Below, one piece after another: positions 38,846 to 47,601 of a DNA stretch of 64,000 nucleotides (positions are counted from its first letter, which is position 1; the number at the start of each line of letters is the position of its first letter). This DNA comes from Tropicimonas sp. IMCC34043 (lineage in GTDB: Bacteria > Pseudomonadota > Alphaproteobacteria > Rhodobacterales > Rhodobacteraceae). Location: NCBI RefSeq assembly GCF_003390845.1, contig NZ_QMEK01000001.1:930001-994000 (forward strand). The letters are read 5' to 3'. The notes beneath the pieces were generated by a model. The model saw only the letters and a program-made list of their open reading frames with translations. It made no database searches and had not been told where the DNA came from. The translations under genes were made by a program, and so were the position numbers.

Positions 38846-39106
38846 ATGTCGGACAATCCTGAAAATAACACGTACTGGTCGGCGAATATTCGTATCGTCA
38901 CCTGGTGCCTTGTGATCTGGGCAATTGTGCCTTTCGGCTTCGGCATTCTGCTGAGGTCGATGTTCTCCGGAGTGATGATCGGCGGTGCGGACCTGGGCTT
39001 CTGGGTCGCGCAGCAAGGCTCGATCCTCGTCTTCCTTGCGATCATCTTCTTCTACGCCTGGCGGATGAACAGGCTCGACGCCCAGTACGGCGTGGACGAG
39101 CAATAA
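38846..39106 (+). CDS. DUF4212 small subunit of the symporter
   Basis: An 86-residue protein with two membrane helices (about 15-39 and 51-72) and the family start NTYWSANIRIVTWCLVIW. DUF4212 proteins are found immediately upstream of VC_2705-type sodium/solute symporters and are taken as a small subunit. AGGGGGGAGGG precedes the ATG at 38846; longer in-frame starts bury that site. The symporter gene starts 20 bases downstream. Confidence 0.92.
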   Translation: MSDNPENNTYWSANIRIVTWCLVIWAIVPFGFGILLRSMFSGVMIGGADLGFWVAQQGSILVFLAIIFFYAWRMNRLDAQYGVDEQ

Positions 39107-39126
39107 GATCAGGGGAACAGGGACAA

Positions 39127-40914
39127 ATGGATCAGTTTACAATCAACCTGCTGTTTGTGGGGGCCTCTTTTGCGCTCTACATCGGCATCGCGATCTGGGC
39201 CCGCGCGGGTTCGACCAGCGAGTTCTATGCCGCCGGCCGCGGCGTTCACCCGGTTCTGAACGGCATGGCCACCGGTGCCGATTGGATGTCGGCGGCCTCG
39301 TTCATCTCGATGGCGGGCCTCATCGCCTTCGTGGGCTATGACAACTCCACCTATCTGATGGGCTGGACCGGCGGCTATGTGCTGCTGGCGCTGCTGCTTG
39401 CACCCTATCTGCGCAAGTTCGGCAAATACACCGTGCCCGAGTTCATCGGCGACCGGTTCTACAGCCCGACCGCCCGCATGGTGGCGGTGCTGTGCCTGAT
39501 CATCGCCTCGGTCACGTACGTGATCGGCCAGATGACCGGCGTCGGCGTGGCCTTTGGCCGCTTTCTCGAAGTCTCCAACACCACTGGCCTGCTGATCGGT
39601 GCAGTCGTCGTTTTCGCCTATGCGGTGTTCGGCGGCATGAAGGGGGTGACCTATACCCAGGTGGCGCAATACTGCGTGCTGATCCTGGCCTACACGATCC
39701 CCGCAGTCTTCATCTCGCTGCAACTGACCGGCAAGGTGATCCCCGGGCTTGGCCTCTTTGGCACCGACATGTCGTCGGGCGAGCCGCTGCTGCTCAAGCT
39801 TGACCAGATCGTCACCGACCTCGGCTTCAAGTCCTACACCGGTCACCACACCGACACGCTGAACATGGTTCTGTTCACCCTGTCGCTGATGATCGGCACC
39901 GCCGGATTGCCGCACGTTATCATGCGGTTCTTTACGGTGCCGCGCGTGGCCGATGCACGCTGGTCCGCGGGCTGGGCGCTGGTCTTCATCGCGCTGCTCT
40001 ATCTGACGGCCCCGGCCGTGGGCGCGATGGCGCGGTTCAACATCACCAACCAGTTCTGGCCGAACGGGACCGAAGGCGAAGCGGTGTCTCTCGAAACCAT
40101 TGCCAACGATCCGGCCTATCACTGGATGGCGACCTGGGAGAAGACCGGTCTTCTGAAATGGGAAGACAAGAACGACGACGGCAAGATCCAGTACTACAAT
40201 GACAAGAACCCCGACATGGAAGCCCGTGCCACGGCGAACGGCTGGGTCGGGAACGAGCTGACGAAGTTCGACAACGACATTCTGGTTCTTGCGAACCCGG
40301 AAATTGCAAACCTGCCGGGCTGGGTGATCGGTCTGGTGGCTGCCGGTGGCCTTGCCGCCGCGCTGTCCACGGCTGCGGGTCTGCTGCTGGCGATCTCGTC
40401 GGCCGTGTCGCACGACCTGATGAAGGGGCAACTGACGCCGAACATGTCGGAATCCTCGGAACTGATGTCGGCGCGGGTTGCCATGGCGGTTGCCATCGCG
40501 GTTGCGACCTATCTCGGGCTCAACCCCCCGGGCTTTGCCGCCCAGACGGTTGCACTCGCCTTCGGTCTGGCCGCCGCGTCGATCTTCCCGGCGCTGATGA
40601 TGGGGATCTTCACCAAGCGGATCAACAACGTGGGTGCGGTTGTCGGCATGCTCGTCGGCCTGCTGTTCACCATGGTGTACATCTTCCTGCACAAGGGCTG
40701 GTTCTTCATCCCCGGCACCGCAAGCTTCCCCGACACTGTCGAGGGCTCGCTGTTCGGGATCCAGTCGACCGCCATCGGTGCGGTCGGGGCGCTGCTCAAC
40801 TTCGTCGCCGCGTTCGTGGTGTCGAGCATGACGGCCGCACCGCCGAAGGAGATCCAGGATCTGGTCGAAAGCGTCCGCATTCCGCGCGGCGCCGGGGCTG
40901 CGACGGATCACTGA
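39127..40914 (+). CDS. Sodium/solute symporter, acetate-uptake type (VC_2705 family)
   Basis: A 595-residue membrane protein with about 13 helices of the sodium:solute symporter family. Signatures are GADWMSAASFISMAG in helix 2 and MRFFTVPRVADARWSAGW. Between helices there is a long insertion (about 301-400) absent from shorter relatives. It contains a loop D347-K-N349-D-D351-G352-K-I354 that resembles a calcium-binding EF-hand loop, with Asn358/Asp359 at the last ligand position. Position beside acs and DUF4212 points to acetate (or a short carboxylate) uptake. AGGGGAACAGGGAC precedes the ATG at 39127. Confidence 0.93.
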   Translation: MDQFTINLLFVGASFALYIGIAIWARAGSTSEFYAAGRGVHPVLNGMATGADWMSAASFISMAGLIAFVGYDNSTYLMGWTGGYVLLALLLAPYLRKFGKYTVPEFIGDRFYSPTARMVAVLCLIIASVTYVIGQMTGVGVAFGRFLEVSNTTGLLIGAVVVFAYAVFGGMKGVTYTQVAQYCVLILAYTIPAVFISLQLTGKVIPGLGLFGTDMSSGEPLLLKLDQIVTDLGFKSYTGHHTDTLNMVLFTLSLMIGTAGLPHVIMRFFTVPRVADARWSAGWALVFIALLYLTAPAVGAMARFNITNQFWPNGTEGEAVSLETIANDPAYHWMATWEKTGLLKWEDKNDDGKIQYYNDKNPDMEARATANGWVGNELTKFDNDILVLANPEIANLPGWVIGLVAAGGLAAALSTAAGLLLAISSAVSHDLMKGQLTPNMSESSELMSARVAMAVAIAVATYLGLNPPGFAAQTVALAFGLAAASIFPALMMGIFTKRINNVGAVVGMLVGLLFTMVYIFLHKGWFFIPGTASFPDTVEGSLFGIQSTAIGAVGALLNFVAAFVVSSMTAAPPKEIQDLVESVRIPRGAGAATDH

Positions 40915-40924
40915 TCGGTTGGCA

Positions 40925-40955
40925 GCGGTCCGGCTGACGCAAGCATCCGGGCCGC
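40925..40955 (+). terminator. Hairpin after the symporter gene
   Basis: GCGGTCCGG (40925-40933) pairs with CCGGGCCGC (40947-40955), one G-U pair. An alternative stem GCAAGC/GCTTGC (40939-40944 with 40957-40962) overlaps it. It may reduce read-through into the regulatory genes; no T-run. Confidence 0.35.
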
Positions 40956-41036
40956 CGCTTGCACAATGACCGGCGCGTCTCCTTTCCCGAGGGGGCGCGC
41001 CGATGTCTTTCAGTCCCCAATTGCGATGGTGATCCG

Positions 41037-42878
41037 ATGTCAGACCCGGTCTCTGCCGACCACAAGCGCGTCATGCGGTTTCTCGAAGGCGTCCATCCCT
41101 ATGACAGTCTCGAACGCGAGGAATTGCGTCGGCTTGCCGGCATCTTCCGGCAGCGCGAGGTTGGACCGGGCGAGGTGGTCTATCGGATCGGCGACGTGCT
41201 CGAAGGTCTTTTCCTGATCGAGACCGGCGGGATCGAGATCACCGACGAAAACGACGCGCCGGTGTCGTTGCTGCGCGGGCGCAATTCCTTTGGCGAACGT
41301 GGGCTGGTGCGCGAGGGCGCGGCGATGACCAATGCGCGCGCGATCGAGGAGACCCGGCTGCTGCTGTTGCCGGTCGAGGAATTTCGCCGCCTGATGCAGT
41401 CGAGCCCGGTCTTTGCCCGGTTTTTCGACCGCGGCCGCACCGTGCTGCGCGAACGCCGCGGCGAGCTGGCGACACAGCGGGTCGGCGACCTGATGGCGCG
41501 CGACCCGATCACCGTTCCGCCTGAAACCCCGATCCGCCGGGCGGCGGAACTGATGCGCGACAACCATGTGTCGAGCCTTGCCATCACGGTGGACGAGGGG
41601 CGGCTTCTGGGCATCGTCACGTTGCGGGACATGGCCACACGGGCGGTCGCCTCGGGCCTGCCGGGCGATATTCCGGTCAGCCGGATCATGACCACCGATC
41701 CGGTCAGCCTTTCGCCATCGGCGCTCGGTTCGGACCTGTTGCACGTGATGCTGGAACGCCGGGTCGGCCATGTCACCGTGACCGAGGGCGACCGCATTGT
41801 CGGCATTCTGACCCAGACCGACCTGACCCGGTTTCAGGCCGTCAGTTCGGCCTCGATGGTCAGCGACATCGCCATGGCCGAGACACCGCAGCAGATGGCT
41901 GCGGTGACCGCCCGGTTGCCGCAACTTCTCATGCATCTGGTTGGCGCCAGCAGCCGGCACGAGGTTGTCACCCGGCTGATGACCGACATCGCCGATGCCT
42001 GCACCCGCCGGCTGCTGGCACTGGCCGAGGCAGAGCTCGGTGCGGCGCCGGTCGGCTATCTGTGGCTGGCCTGCGGATCGCAGGGCCGGCAGGAACAGAC
42101 GGGCGTGTCCGACCAGGACAACTGCCTGATCCTCGACGATGCGGCGACCGACGACGATCTGGTCTATTTCGACAGGCTGGCAAAGTTCGTGTCCGACGGG
42201 CTCGACGCCTGCGGATACTTCTATTGCCCGGGCGAGATGATGGCGACGACGCCGCGCTGGCGGCAGCGCGCCGCGACCTGGCGCAGCTATTTCCGCAGCT
42301 GGATCGAAACGCCCGACCCGATGGCCCAGATGCTGGCCTCGGTCATGTTCGACCTGCGCCCGATCGGCGGCGCGACCCGGCTGTTTCAGGACCTGCAGCT
42401 CGACACGCTCAGGCTCGCCCGCGCCAATTCGATCTTCGTCAGCCATATGATCGCCAATTCGCTGAAGCACACGCCGCCTCTGGGCCTGTTTCGCGGCTTT
42501 GCCACGGTCAAGTCGGGCGAACACAAGAACGAACTGGACCTGAAGATGAACGGCGTCGTGCCGGTCGTCGATCTGGGGCGGATCTATTCGCTGCGGGGCA
42601 CGCTGACCCAGGTCAACACCCGGGCGCGGCTGGAGGCAGCCGAGGCGCAGGGGGTCATCTCGCGCTCGGGCGCGCATGATCTGATTGACGCCTACGACCT
42701 GATCGCCGAGACCCGGCTGCGCAATCAGGCAAGCGAGATCCGCAATGGCCTGAAGCCCGACAACTTCATGCCGCCCTCGGATCTGAGCGATCTGGAACGC
42801 AGCCACCTGCGCGATGCCTTCGTCGTGGTGCGCACGATGCAGTCGGCAATCGGGCAAGGCAAGGGTATGCTGAGTTGA
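41037..42878 (+). CDS. cNMP-binding / CBS-pair / DUF294 nucleotidyltransferase-like protein
   Basis: A 613-residue soluble protein with four parts: a cyclic-nucleotide-binding domain (about 15-130), two CBS repeats (about 148-272), a DUF294 nucleotidyltransferase-like domain (about 300-440) and a C-terminal helical DUF294_C domain (about 470-610). The transferase-like site GSQGRQEQTGVSDQDN (347-362) keeps the G-S and D-x-D (Asp359, Asp361) features of GlnD/KNTase enzymes. The protein therefore may transfer a nucleotide to a protein or small molecule under control of cyclic nucleotides and adenylates. It lies downstream of the symporter, as in many acetate-uptake clusters. Target unknown. Confidence 0.93.
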   Translation: MSDPVSADHKRVMRFLEGVHPYDSLEREELRRLAGIFRQREVGPGEVVYRIGDVLEGLFLIETGGIEITDENDAPVSLLRGRNSFGERGLVREGAAMTNARAIEETRLLLLPVEEFRRLMQSSPVFARFFDRGRTVLRERRGELATQRVGDLMARDPITVPPETPIRRAAELMRDNHVSSLAITVDEGRLLGIVTLRDMATRAVASGLPGDIPVSRIMTTDPVSLSPSALGSDLLHVMLERRVGHVTVTEGDRIVGILTQTDLTRFQAVSSASMVSDIAMAETPQQMAAVTARLPQLLMHLVGASSRHEVVTRLMTDIADACTRRLLALAEAELGAAPVGYLWLACGSQGRQEQTGVSDQDNCLILDDAATDDDLVYFDRLAKFVSDGLDACGYFYCPGEMMATTPRWRQRAATWRSYFRSWIETPDPMAQMLASVMFDLRPIGGATRLFQDLQLDTLRLARANSIFVSHMIANSLKHTPPLGLFRGFATVKSGEHKNELDLKMNGVVPVVDLGRIYSLRGTLTQVNTRARLEAAEAQGVISRSGAHDLIDAYDLIAETRLRNQASEIRNGLKPDNFMPPSDLSDLERSHLRDAFVVVRTMQSAIGQGKGMLS

Positions 42879-42957
42879 AAGGGTCCGTCCGGGGTTTGCC
42901 CCCGGAGCGGACCGGAGCGCGCCGCCCGGGGCGGACGCGCGTATCGTGGGAGGGGAC

Positions 42958-43482
42958 ATGTTTCTGGAATTGATTGCCGCCGTCGTTGCCGGGATCATGA
43001 CCGCCGGCATCGTGATGGGGCTGTCGCGGCTGAGCGGTGGGCGCCTGCCGCGCTGGCTGACACCTGTGGCGGCCGGCTTGGGGATGATCTTTGTCGCCAT
43101 GGTACTGGAATACACCTGGTTCGAACGCACCAAGGCCGATCTGCCCGAGACCTTCGTGGTCACGGCGACCCATGGCCTGCGTCAGGCCTGGCGGCCCTGG
43201 ACCTATGGCTATCCGATCGTCGACCGCTTCGTTGCCGTCGATGCCGGGTCGGTGCGCCGCCATCCCGGTGCGCCGGGGCTGCGGATCGCCGATCTGCTGG
43301 CGTTCGGTCGCTGGGCGCCGGTGCGGAAGGTGACCATGATCTGGGATTGCGAGGGGCGCCGCGTCGCGCCGCTGGTCGAGACCGTGACGCTGGAGGAGAG
43401 CGGCGCGGTGACCGGTGCGGTCTGGGTGCCGCTTGCCGAGGATGACACCGCAGCAGAAGCTCTGTGCAAGGAGGAGCAATGA
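42958..43482 (+). CDS. Small membrane protein of the acetate module
   Basis: A 174-residue protein of no recognised family. Two helices (about 1-20 and 31-50) are followed by a soluble domain (about 60-174) with ADLPETFVVTATHGLRQAWRPWTYGYP. GGGAGGGG precedes the ATG at 42958. It ends one base before the receiver-domain gene, so co-translation is likely. Conservation in relatives at the same place is my recollection, not shown here. Confidence 0.75.
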   Translation: MFLELIAAVVAGIMTAGIVMGLSRLSGGRLPRWLTPVAAGLGMIFVAMVLEYTWFERTKADLPETFVVTATHGLRQAWRPWTYGYPIVDRFVAVDAGSVRRHPGAPGLRIADLLAFGRWAPVRKVTMIWDCEGRRVAPLVETVTLEESGAVTGAVWVPLAEDDTAAEALCKEEQ

Positions 43483-43483
43483 G

Positions 43484-43888
43484 ATGCATGCAGAGACCCG
43501 TCCCGCCCGCATCCTGATTGTCGAGGACGAGGACAATATCGCGCTTGCGCTGATCCATGTGATGGGGCGCGAGGGATGGGCGGTCAGGCGGGTCGACGCC
43601 GGCGAGGCGGCGATGACCGAGATCGCGACCGAGCGACCGGATCTGGTGCTGCTCGATGTCATGCTGCCGGGGATCTCGGGCTATGAGGTCTGCCAGCAGA
43701 TCCGCCTCGATCCCGAGCTTGCGAGCGTGAAGATCCTGATGATGACGGCGCGCGGCAATGCGATGGAGCGGCGCAAGGGGCTGGCACTCGGGGCCGACGG
43801 GTTTGTCGCCAAGCCCTTCAACCTGTCGGATCTGATGGCCGAGGCGCGCCGCCTGCTGTCGGGTGCAACGGAGGAAAGCGATGCTTGA
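43484..43888 (+). CDS. Single-domain response regulator (receiver only)
   Basis: A 134-residue stand-alone receiver with all key residues: acidic Glu14/Asp15, phospho-acceptor Asp58 (LVLLDVMLPG), Thr88 and Lys110 (AKPF). There is no DNA-binding output domain, so it must act through protein contact or as a phosphate sink. GGAGGAGC precedes the ATG. It overlaps by eight bases the sensor-exonuclease gene, whose kinase part lacks a phospho-acceptor His, so its phosphodonor is not obvious from this locus. Confidence 0.93.
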   Translation: MHAETRPARILIVEDEDNIALALIHVMGREGWAVRRVDAGEAAMTEIATERPDLVLLDVMLPGISGYEVCQQIRLDPELASVKILMMTARGNAMERRKGLALGADGFVAKPFNLSDLMAEARRLLSGATEESDA

Positions 43889-45989
43889 CCGAATGGAACG
43901 GCTGAGCCTGCGCCTCAGGGTGTTCCTGTTTTTCGTCGTGCTGGCATTGGGCGGCGTCGGGGTGATCCTTGCCGGTCTCTGGATCGGATACAACAAGGTG
44001 CCGCCGGGGGTCGAGGCAGCGCCAGCCTTCATCGACGCCGGTCTGGTGGCGATCTTCGGTCTGCTGGGGCTGATCGTCTGGATCTGGCTGATGTTCGACG
44101 AACATGTCGCAAAGGCAATCCTGAAGCTTGCCGGGCTGTTGCGGGCGCGGGCCCACGCCGAGGTGGCGGGCGATATCGATCTGAAACACGTACGCTATCT
44201 GGGCGATCTGGCGCCGGCCGCACAGGCGATTACCGGCACCCTGGCCGAGACCCGCAATGCGCTTGCCGAGGCGGTCGAGCGCGAAACCACGCGGCTCGCG
44301 ATCGAAAACGCCCGGTTGCAGGTGCTGTTGGCCGATGTGCCGGCGGGCGTCATGCTGTGCTCGTCCGACCACCAGATCGTGTTCTACAACGGCACAGCCC
44401 ACGGGCTGTTGTCGGGCGAGATGACGCCGGGGCTCGACCGGTCGGTGCTGGATTATCTGAGCCAGGGACCGATCTGCAACGCCTATGACCGGCTTGTGCA
44501 GAGCCAGCAGCGCGATGCGGCCTGCGATGTGCTGTGCGTGGCGGTGCAGTCGGGCCAGATGCTCGCGGGGCGCATGCGCCTGGTCACGTTGCCCGGCCGC
44601 AGCGCCGAGGCGCCGGGATATGTCTTGACGCTGCGGGACGTTACCGCCGATCTTGCACTGCACGCGGGCCGCGAGGCACTGCTGGAGGAGTTGTTCGACC
44701 GGGTGCGTCGGCCGGCGGCAAATTTGCAGACCGTTCTCGCCTCGGGGGCGGGCGAGGCGGGCGAGGGGAGGGCGGCGCTGATGAGCGAGGTGGGGTCTTT
44801 GAGCCAAGCGATTACCGATCTGGCGCAACGCTATGACACCGAACACGGCAACTGGTGGCCCATGGAGGACGTGCAGGCGTCGGAACTGGTCGAGAGCGTC
44901 GTGGCGCTGATGGCACGCGACCGCGTCACGCTGATCGCAGAGGCGGAACCGCTCGTGTTGCATTGCGATGCCTTCCAGATCGGCGCGCTGCTGACCCACC
45001 TGTGCGAGCGGCTGGTCACCGTTCTCGGCGCCCGCGCGCTGTCGCTCAGGATCGCTGTTGACGACGACGGGGCCGGAGCGTTGCTGACGCTCGGCTGGCA
45101 GGGGCCGGTGTTGCAGATCGGGCTGCTGGAGGGCTGGCTCGACGTGCCGCTCGAAGTGGGGCTTGCAAATGTCACCGGGCGCAGCGTGCTCGAGGCGCAT
45201 GGCACCGAGGCCTGGCCGGAGCCCGGGATGGCGGGGCGCGCGATCCTGCGCATGCCGCTGCCGGTGGCACGGCCGGCCAAGGCGGCGGTGGCTCCGGCAC
45301 GGCGTTCGGCGGTCTATGACTTCGACCTGCTCGACCGCGAGCCGAGCGGAGAACTGGCAAAGACCCCGTTGCGCGATCTGACCTGCGTGGTCTTCGACAC
45401 CGAGACCACCGGGCTTCTGCCATCCTCGGGCGACGAGATCGTTCAGATCGCGGCGCTGCGGCTGCTTGGCGGCAAACGCGTGCCGGGCGAGGAATTCGAG
45501 AGCCTGGTCAACCCCGGCCGGACGATCCCCGCGGCCTCGACCGAGGTGCATCACATCACAGACGCGATGGTGGCCGATGCACCGCCGATTGCCGTCGCCG
45601 GGCGCAGGTTTCATGCCTTTGCCAAGGGGGCGGTGCTGGTCGCCCACAACGCGCCCTTCGATCTGGAGTTCCTGCGCCGGCATGAGGCGGATATCGGCGT
45701 GCAGTTCGACAACCCGGTGCTCGACACCGTGCTGCTGTCGGCCGTGGTGTTCGGGCAGTCCGAGACCCATACGCTCGACGCGCTGACCGAGCGGCTGGGG
45801 ATCGTGATTCCGGCCGAGGCGCGGCACACCGCGATGGGCGACACGATTGCGACCGCGGCCGCGCTGGAAAAGATGATCCCGATGCTGGAGGGCAAGGGCT
45901 GCCGCACCTTTGGCGATGTGATTGCGGCGGTGCGCAAACATGGCCGGCTGCTGAAGGATCTCAACAGCCCCGAGCACGCCCCGGAGTAG
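43881..45989 (+). CDS. Membrane sensor pseudokinase fused to a DEDDh 3'-5' exonuclease
   Basis: A 702-residue protein. Two membrane helices (about 13-35 and 51-72) are followed by a short linker, a PAS-like domain (about 140-255), a dimerisation/histidine-kinase-like region (about 258-320) and a degenerate ATPase-like part (about 330-460). A complete DnaQ-type exonuclease (about 500-680) forms the C-terminus. Exonuclease residues are Asp506/Glu508 (FDTETTG), Asp594 (VAHNAPFDLEFL), His649 and Asp654 (RHTAMGD), a full DEDDh set. In the kinase H-box (LFDRVRRPAANL) Asp273 stands where the phospho-acceptor His is expected, and no clear N- or G-box follows. GAGGAA precedes the ATG. The substrate could be RNA or DNA. 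Confidence 0.88.
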   Translation: MLDRMERLSLRLRVFLFFVVLALGGVGVILAGLWIGYNKVPPGVEAAPAFIDAGLVAIFGLLGLIVWIWLMFDEHVAKAILKLAGLLRARAHAEVAGDIDLKHVRYLGDLAPAAQAITGTLAETRNALAEAVERETTRLAIENARLQVLLADVPAGVMLCSSDHQIVFYNGTAHGLLSGEMTPGLDRSVLDYLSQGPICNAYDRLVQSQQRDAACDVLCVAVQSGQMLAGRMRLVTLPGRSAEAPGYVLTLRDVTADLALHAGREALLEELFDRVRRPAANLQTVLASGAGEAGEGRAALMSEVGSLSQAITDLAQRYDTEHGNWWPMEDVQASELVESVVALMARDRVTLIAEAEPLVLHCDAFQIGALLTHLCERLVTVLGARALSLRIAVDDDGAGALLTLGWQGPVLQIGLLEGWLDVPLEVGLANVTGRSVLEAHGTEAWPEPGMAGRAILRMPLPVARPAKAAVAPARRSAVYDFDLLDREPSGELAKTPLRDLTCVVFDTETTGLLPSSGDEIVQIAALRLLGGKRVPGEEFESLVNPGRTIPAASTEVHHITDAMVADAPPIAVAGRRFHAFAKGAVLVAHNAPFDLEFLRRHEADIGVQFDNPVLDTVLLSAVVFGQSETHTLDALTERLGIVIPAEARHTAMGDTIATAAALEKMIPMLEGKGCRTFGDVIAAVRKHGRLLKDLNSPEHAPE

Positions 45990-46279
45990 GGGACGGGGGC
46001 TGCTCCCGCCAGTTCCGGCCGCATTGCCCATGCGGCCGTGACAGTTGGGCATGGCACCGCCTACAGCGGTGCGGTCCGGGCGATGTCGCAGCCCGGCATG
46101 GCTCCCACCGGGGCTGGCAGGGACTTTCCGGCAAATTTGCACCGAATGGGTGTATTTGCGGAGAATTTCTGCATTCTTATTGGTGCGCAGCTTGATCGCT
46201 CTTGCGCGGCAGTGCCAGTCTGCGGGCATTGCCAACGGCCCATTTGTCGCGATCGGCCACCACCCGAAAGGACCCCCGC

Positions 46280-47443
46280 ATGACATTTCTGTCCGCAACC
46301 CCCACCTGGAGACAGGCGGCCCTCGCCCTGTGCGTTGCCACCACGCCCGGTCTTGCGGCCGCCGAAGGCGCAGAACAGGCGATGCTGGACGACATCGCGC
46401 AGATGTACGAGATTTTGCTCGAATATCAGGTCGATCCGCCGGCGGGCGTCCTTGTCGCCGTCATGGGCGATGCGTCCTACATCGGCACGGTCGGCAGTGG
46501 CCCGGGCGGCGAGCCGCCGGCTGCAGACAGCATCTTTCGCATCGGGTCCGTCACAAAGGTGCTGACGGGGCAGGTGATGGCGGCGATGATCGCCGCGGGC
46601 AAGATTGCGGCCGAGGATCCGGTGACGACGTATCTGCCCGATCTGCCCGGCGCAGAGCTGAATGGTGTGCCGCTGCGGCTGATCGATCTGGTGGGTCAGG
46701 CTTCGGGGCTGCCGCGGGACCTGCCGGTGGAACCGGGGCCGGATGGCAACCCGGATATGGCCAGGACGCTGCCCGCCATCGAAGCCTGGATGGGCGCGCA
46801 CGATCTGATGTTCGAACCGGGGTCGCGGATCCTCTATTCGAACTTCGGCTTCCAGATCCTCGGCGCGGCGCTCGGCGCGGCGAACGGCACCAGCTATACC
46901 GAGGCGCTGGCCGAATACGTGACTGGACCGCTCGGAATGGTCGACACCGCGAACGAGGTTGCGCCCGCGGCGATGGACCGGCTGCTGCCGTCCTATTTCT
47001 TCGACGGGTCGGAACTGCCGATGGTGCCGGGAAGCGATCTGGTCGGGGCCTCGGGCGGGATCTTCACCACCGCGCAGGATCTGCAGACCTGGATGCGCTG
47101 GAACCTTGCGAGCGGCGACGGCACCGGCGATGACCGGGTGCGAAAGATCTACCATGCGCCGCATGGCCGGCGGTCCGACTACAAGTCGGTGTCGTTGATG
47201 GACGAATCCGGTGCGCTCGATGCGATGGGGATGGGCTGGGTGTTCATGGACGGCACCGATCACACCCCCGCCACGATGCAGAAGGCGGGCGCACATGCGG
47301 GTTACATGGCCTATGTCGCCTTTGCCCCCGAAAAGCAGGCGGCGGTGTTCATGGCAATCAACAAGTTCGATTTCGACATGGACGAGACCATGACCGGGCT
47401 GGCCAATTCGATGCTGGCAAGCCTGCCGGGCGCGATGGACTGA
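46280..47443 (+). CDS. Serine hydrolase, class C beta-lactamase / DD-peptidase fold
   Basis: A 387-residue secreted protein: signal peptide (1-28, cut near LAAAEG), then a penicillin-binding-protein-like fold. The nucleophile Ser90 and Lys93 lie in RIGSVTKVLTG, and the Y-x-N motif Tyr186-Ser-Asn188 (ILYSNFGFQ) follows. The third KTG-like element is probably HAGY near residue 340 (KAGAHAGYMAY). Members include AmpC-like enzymes, D-aminopeptidases and esterases; the substrate is not predictable. AAAGGA precedes the ATG. The gene stands alone. Confidence 0.9.
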   Translation: MTFLSATPTWRQAALALCVATTPGLAAAEGAEQAMLDDIAQMYEILLEYQVDPPAGVLVAVMGDASYIGTVGSGPGGEPPAADSIFRIGSVTKVLTGQVMAAMIAAGKIAAEDPVTTYLPDLPGAELNGVPLRLIDLVGQASGLPRDLPVEPGPDGNPDMARTLPAIEAWMGAHDLMFEPGSRILYSNFGFQILGAALGAANGTSYTEALAEYVTGPLGMVDTANEVAPAAMDRLLPSYFFDGSELPMVPGSDLVGASGGIFTTAQDLQTWMRWNLASGDGTGDDRVRKIYHAPHGRRSDYKSVSLMDESGALDAMGMGWVFMDGTDHTPATMQKAGAHAGYMAYVAFAPEKQAAVFMAINKFDFDMDETMTGLANSMLASLPGAMD

Positions 47444-47601
47444 TGCCGCAACGGGTGCGAGCGCGTGCGCCAGCACGCGCCCGGCCCAACCGGAGGCGGC
47501 GCAGCAAGGCGCCGGACGACGGGCGGCAGGGCTGCCGCCAAAGGGCCCGTGCAGCCCTCAGGTGGCACAGACAGGCACGACCGGCACGCGGCCGCGCAGG
47601 C

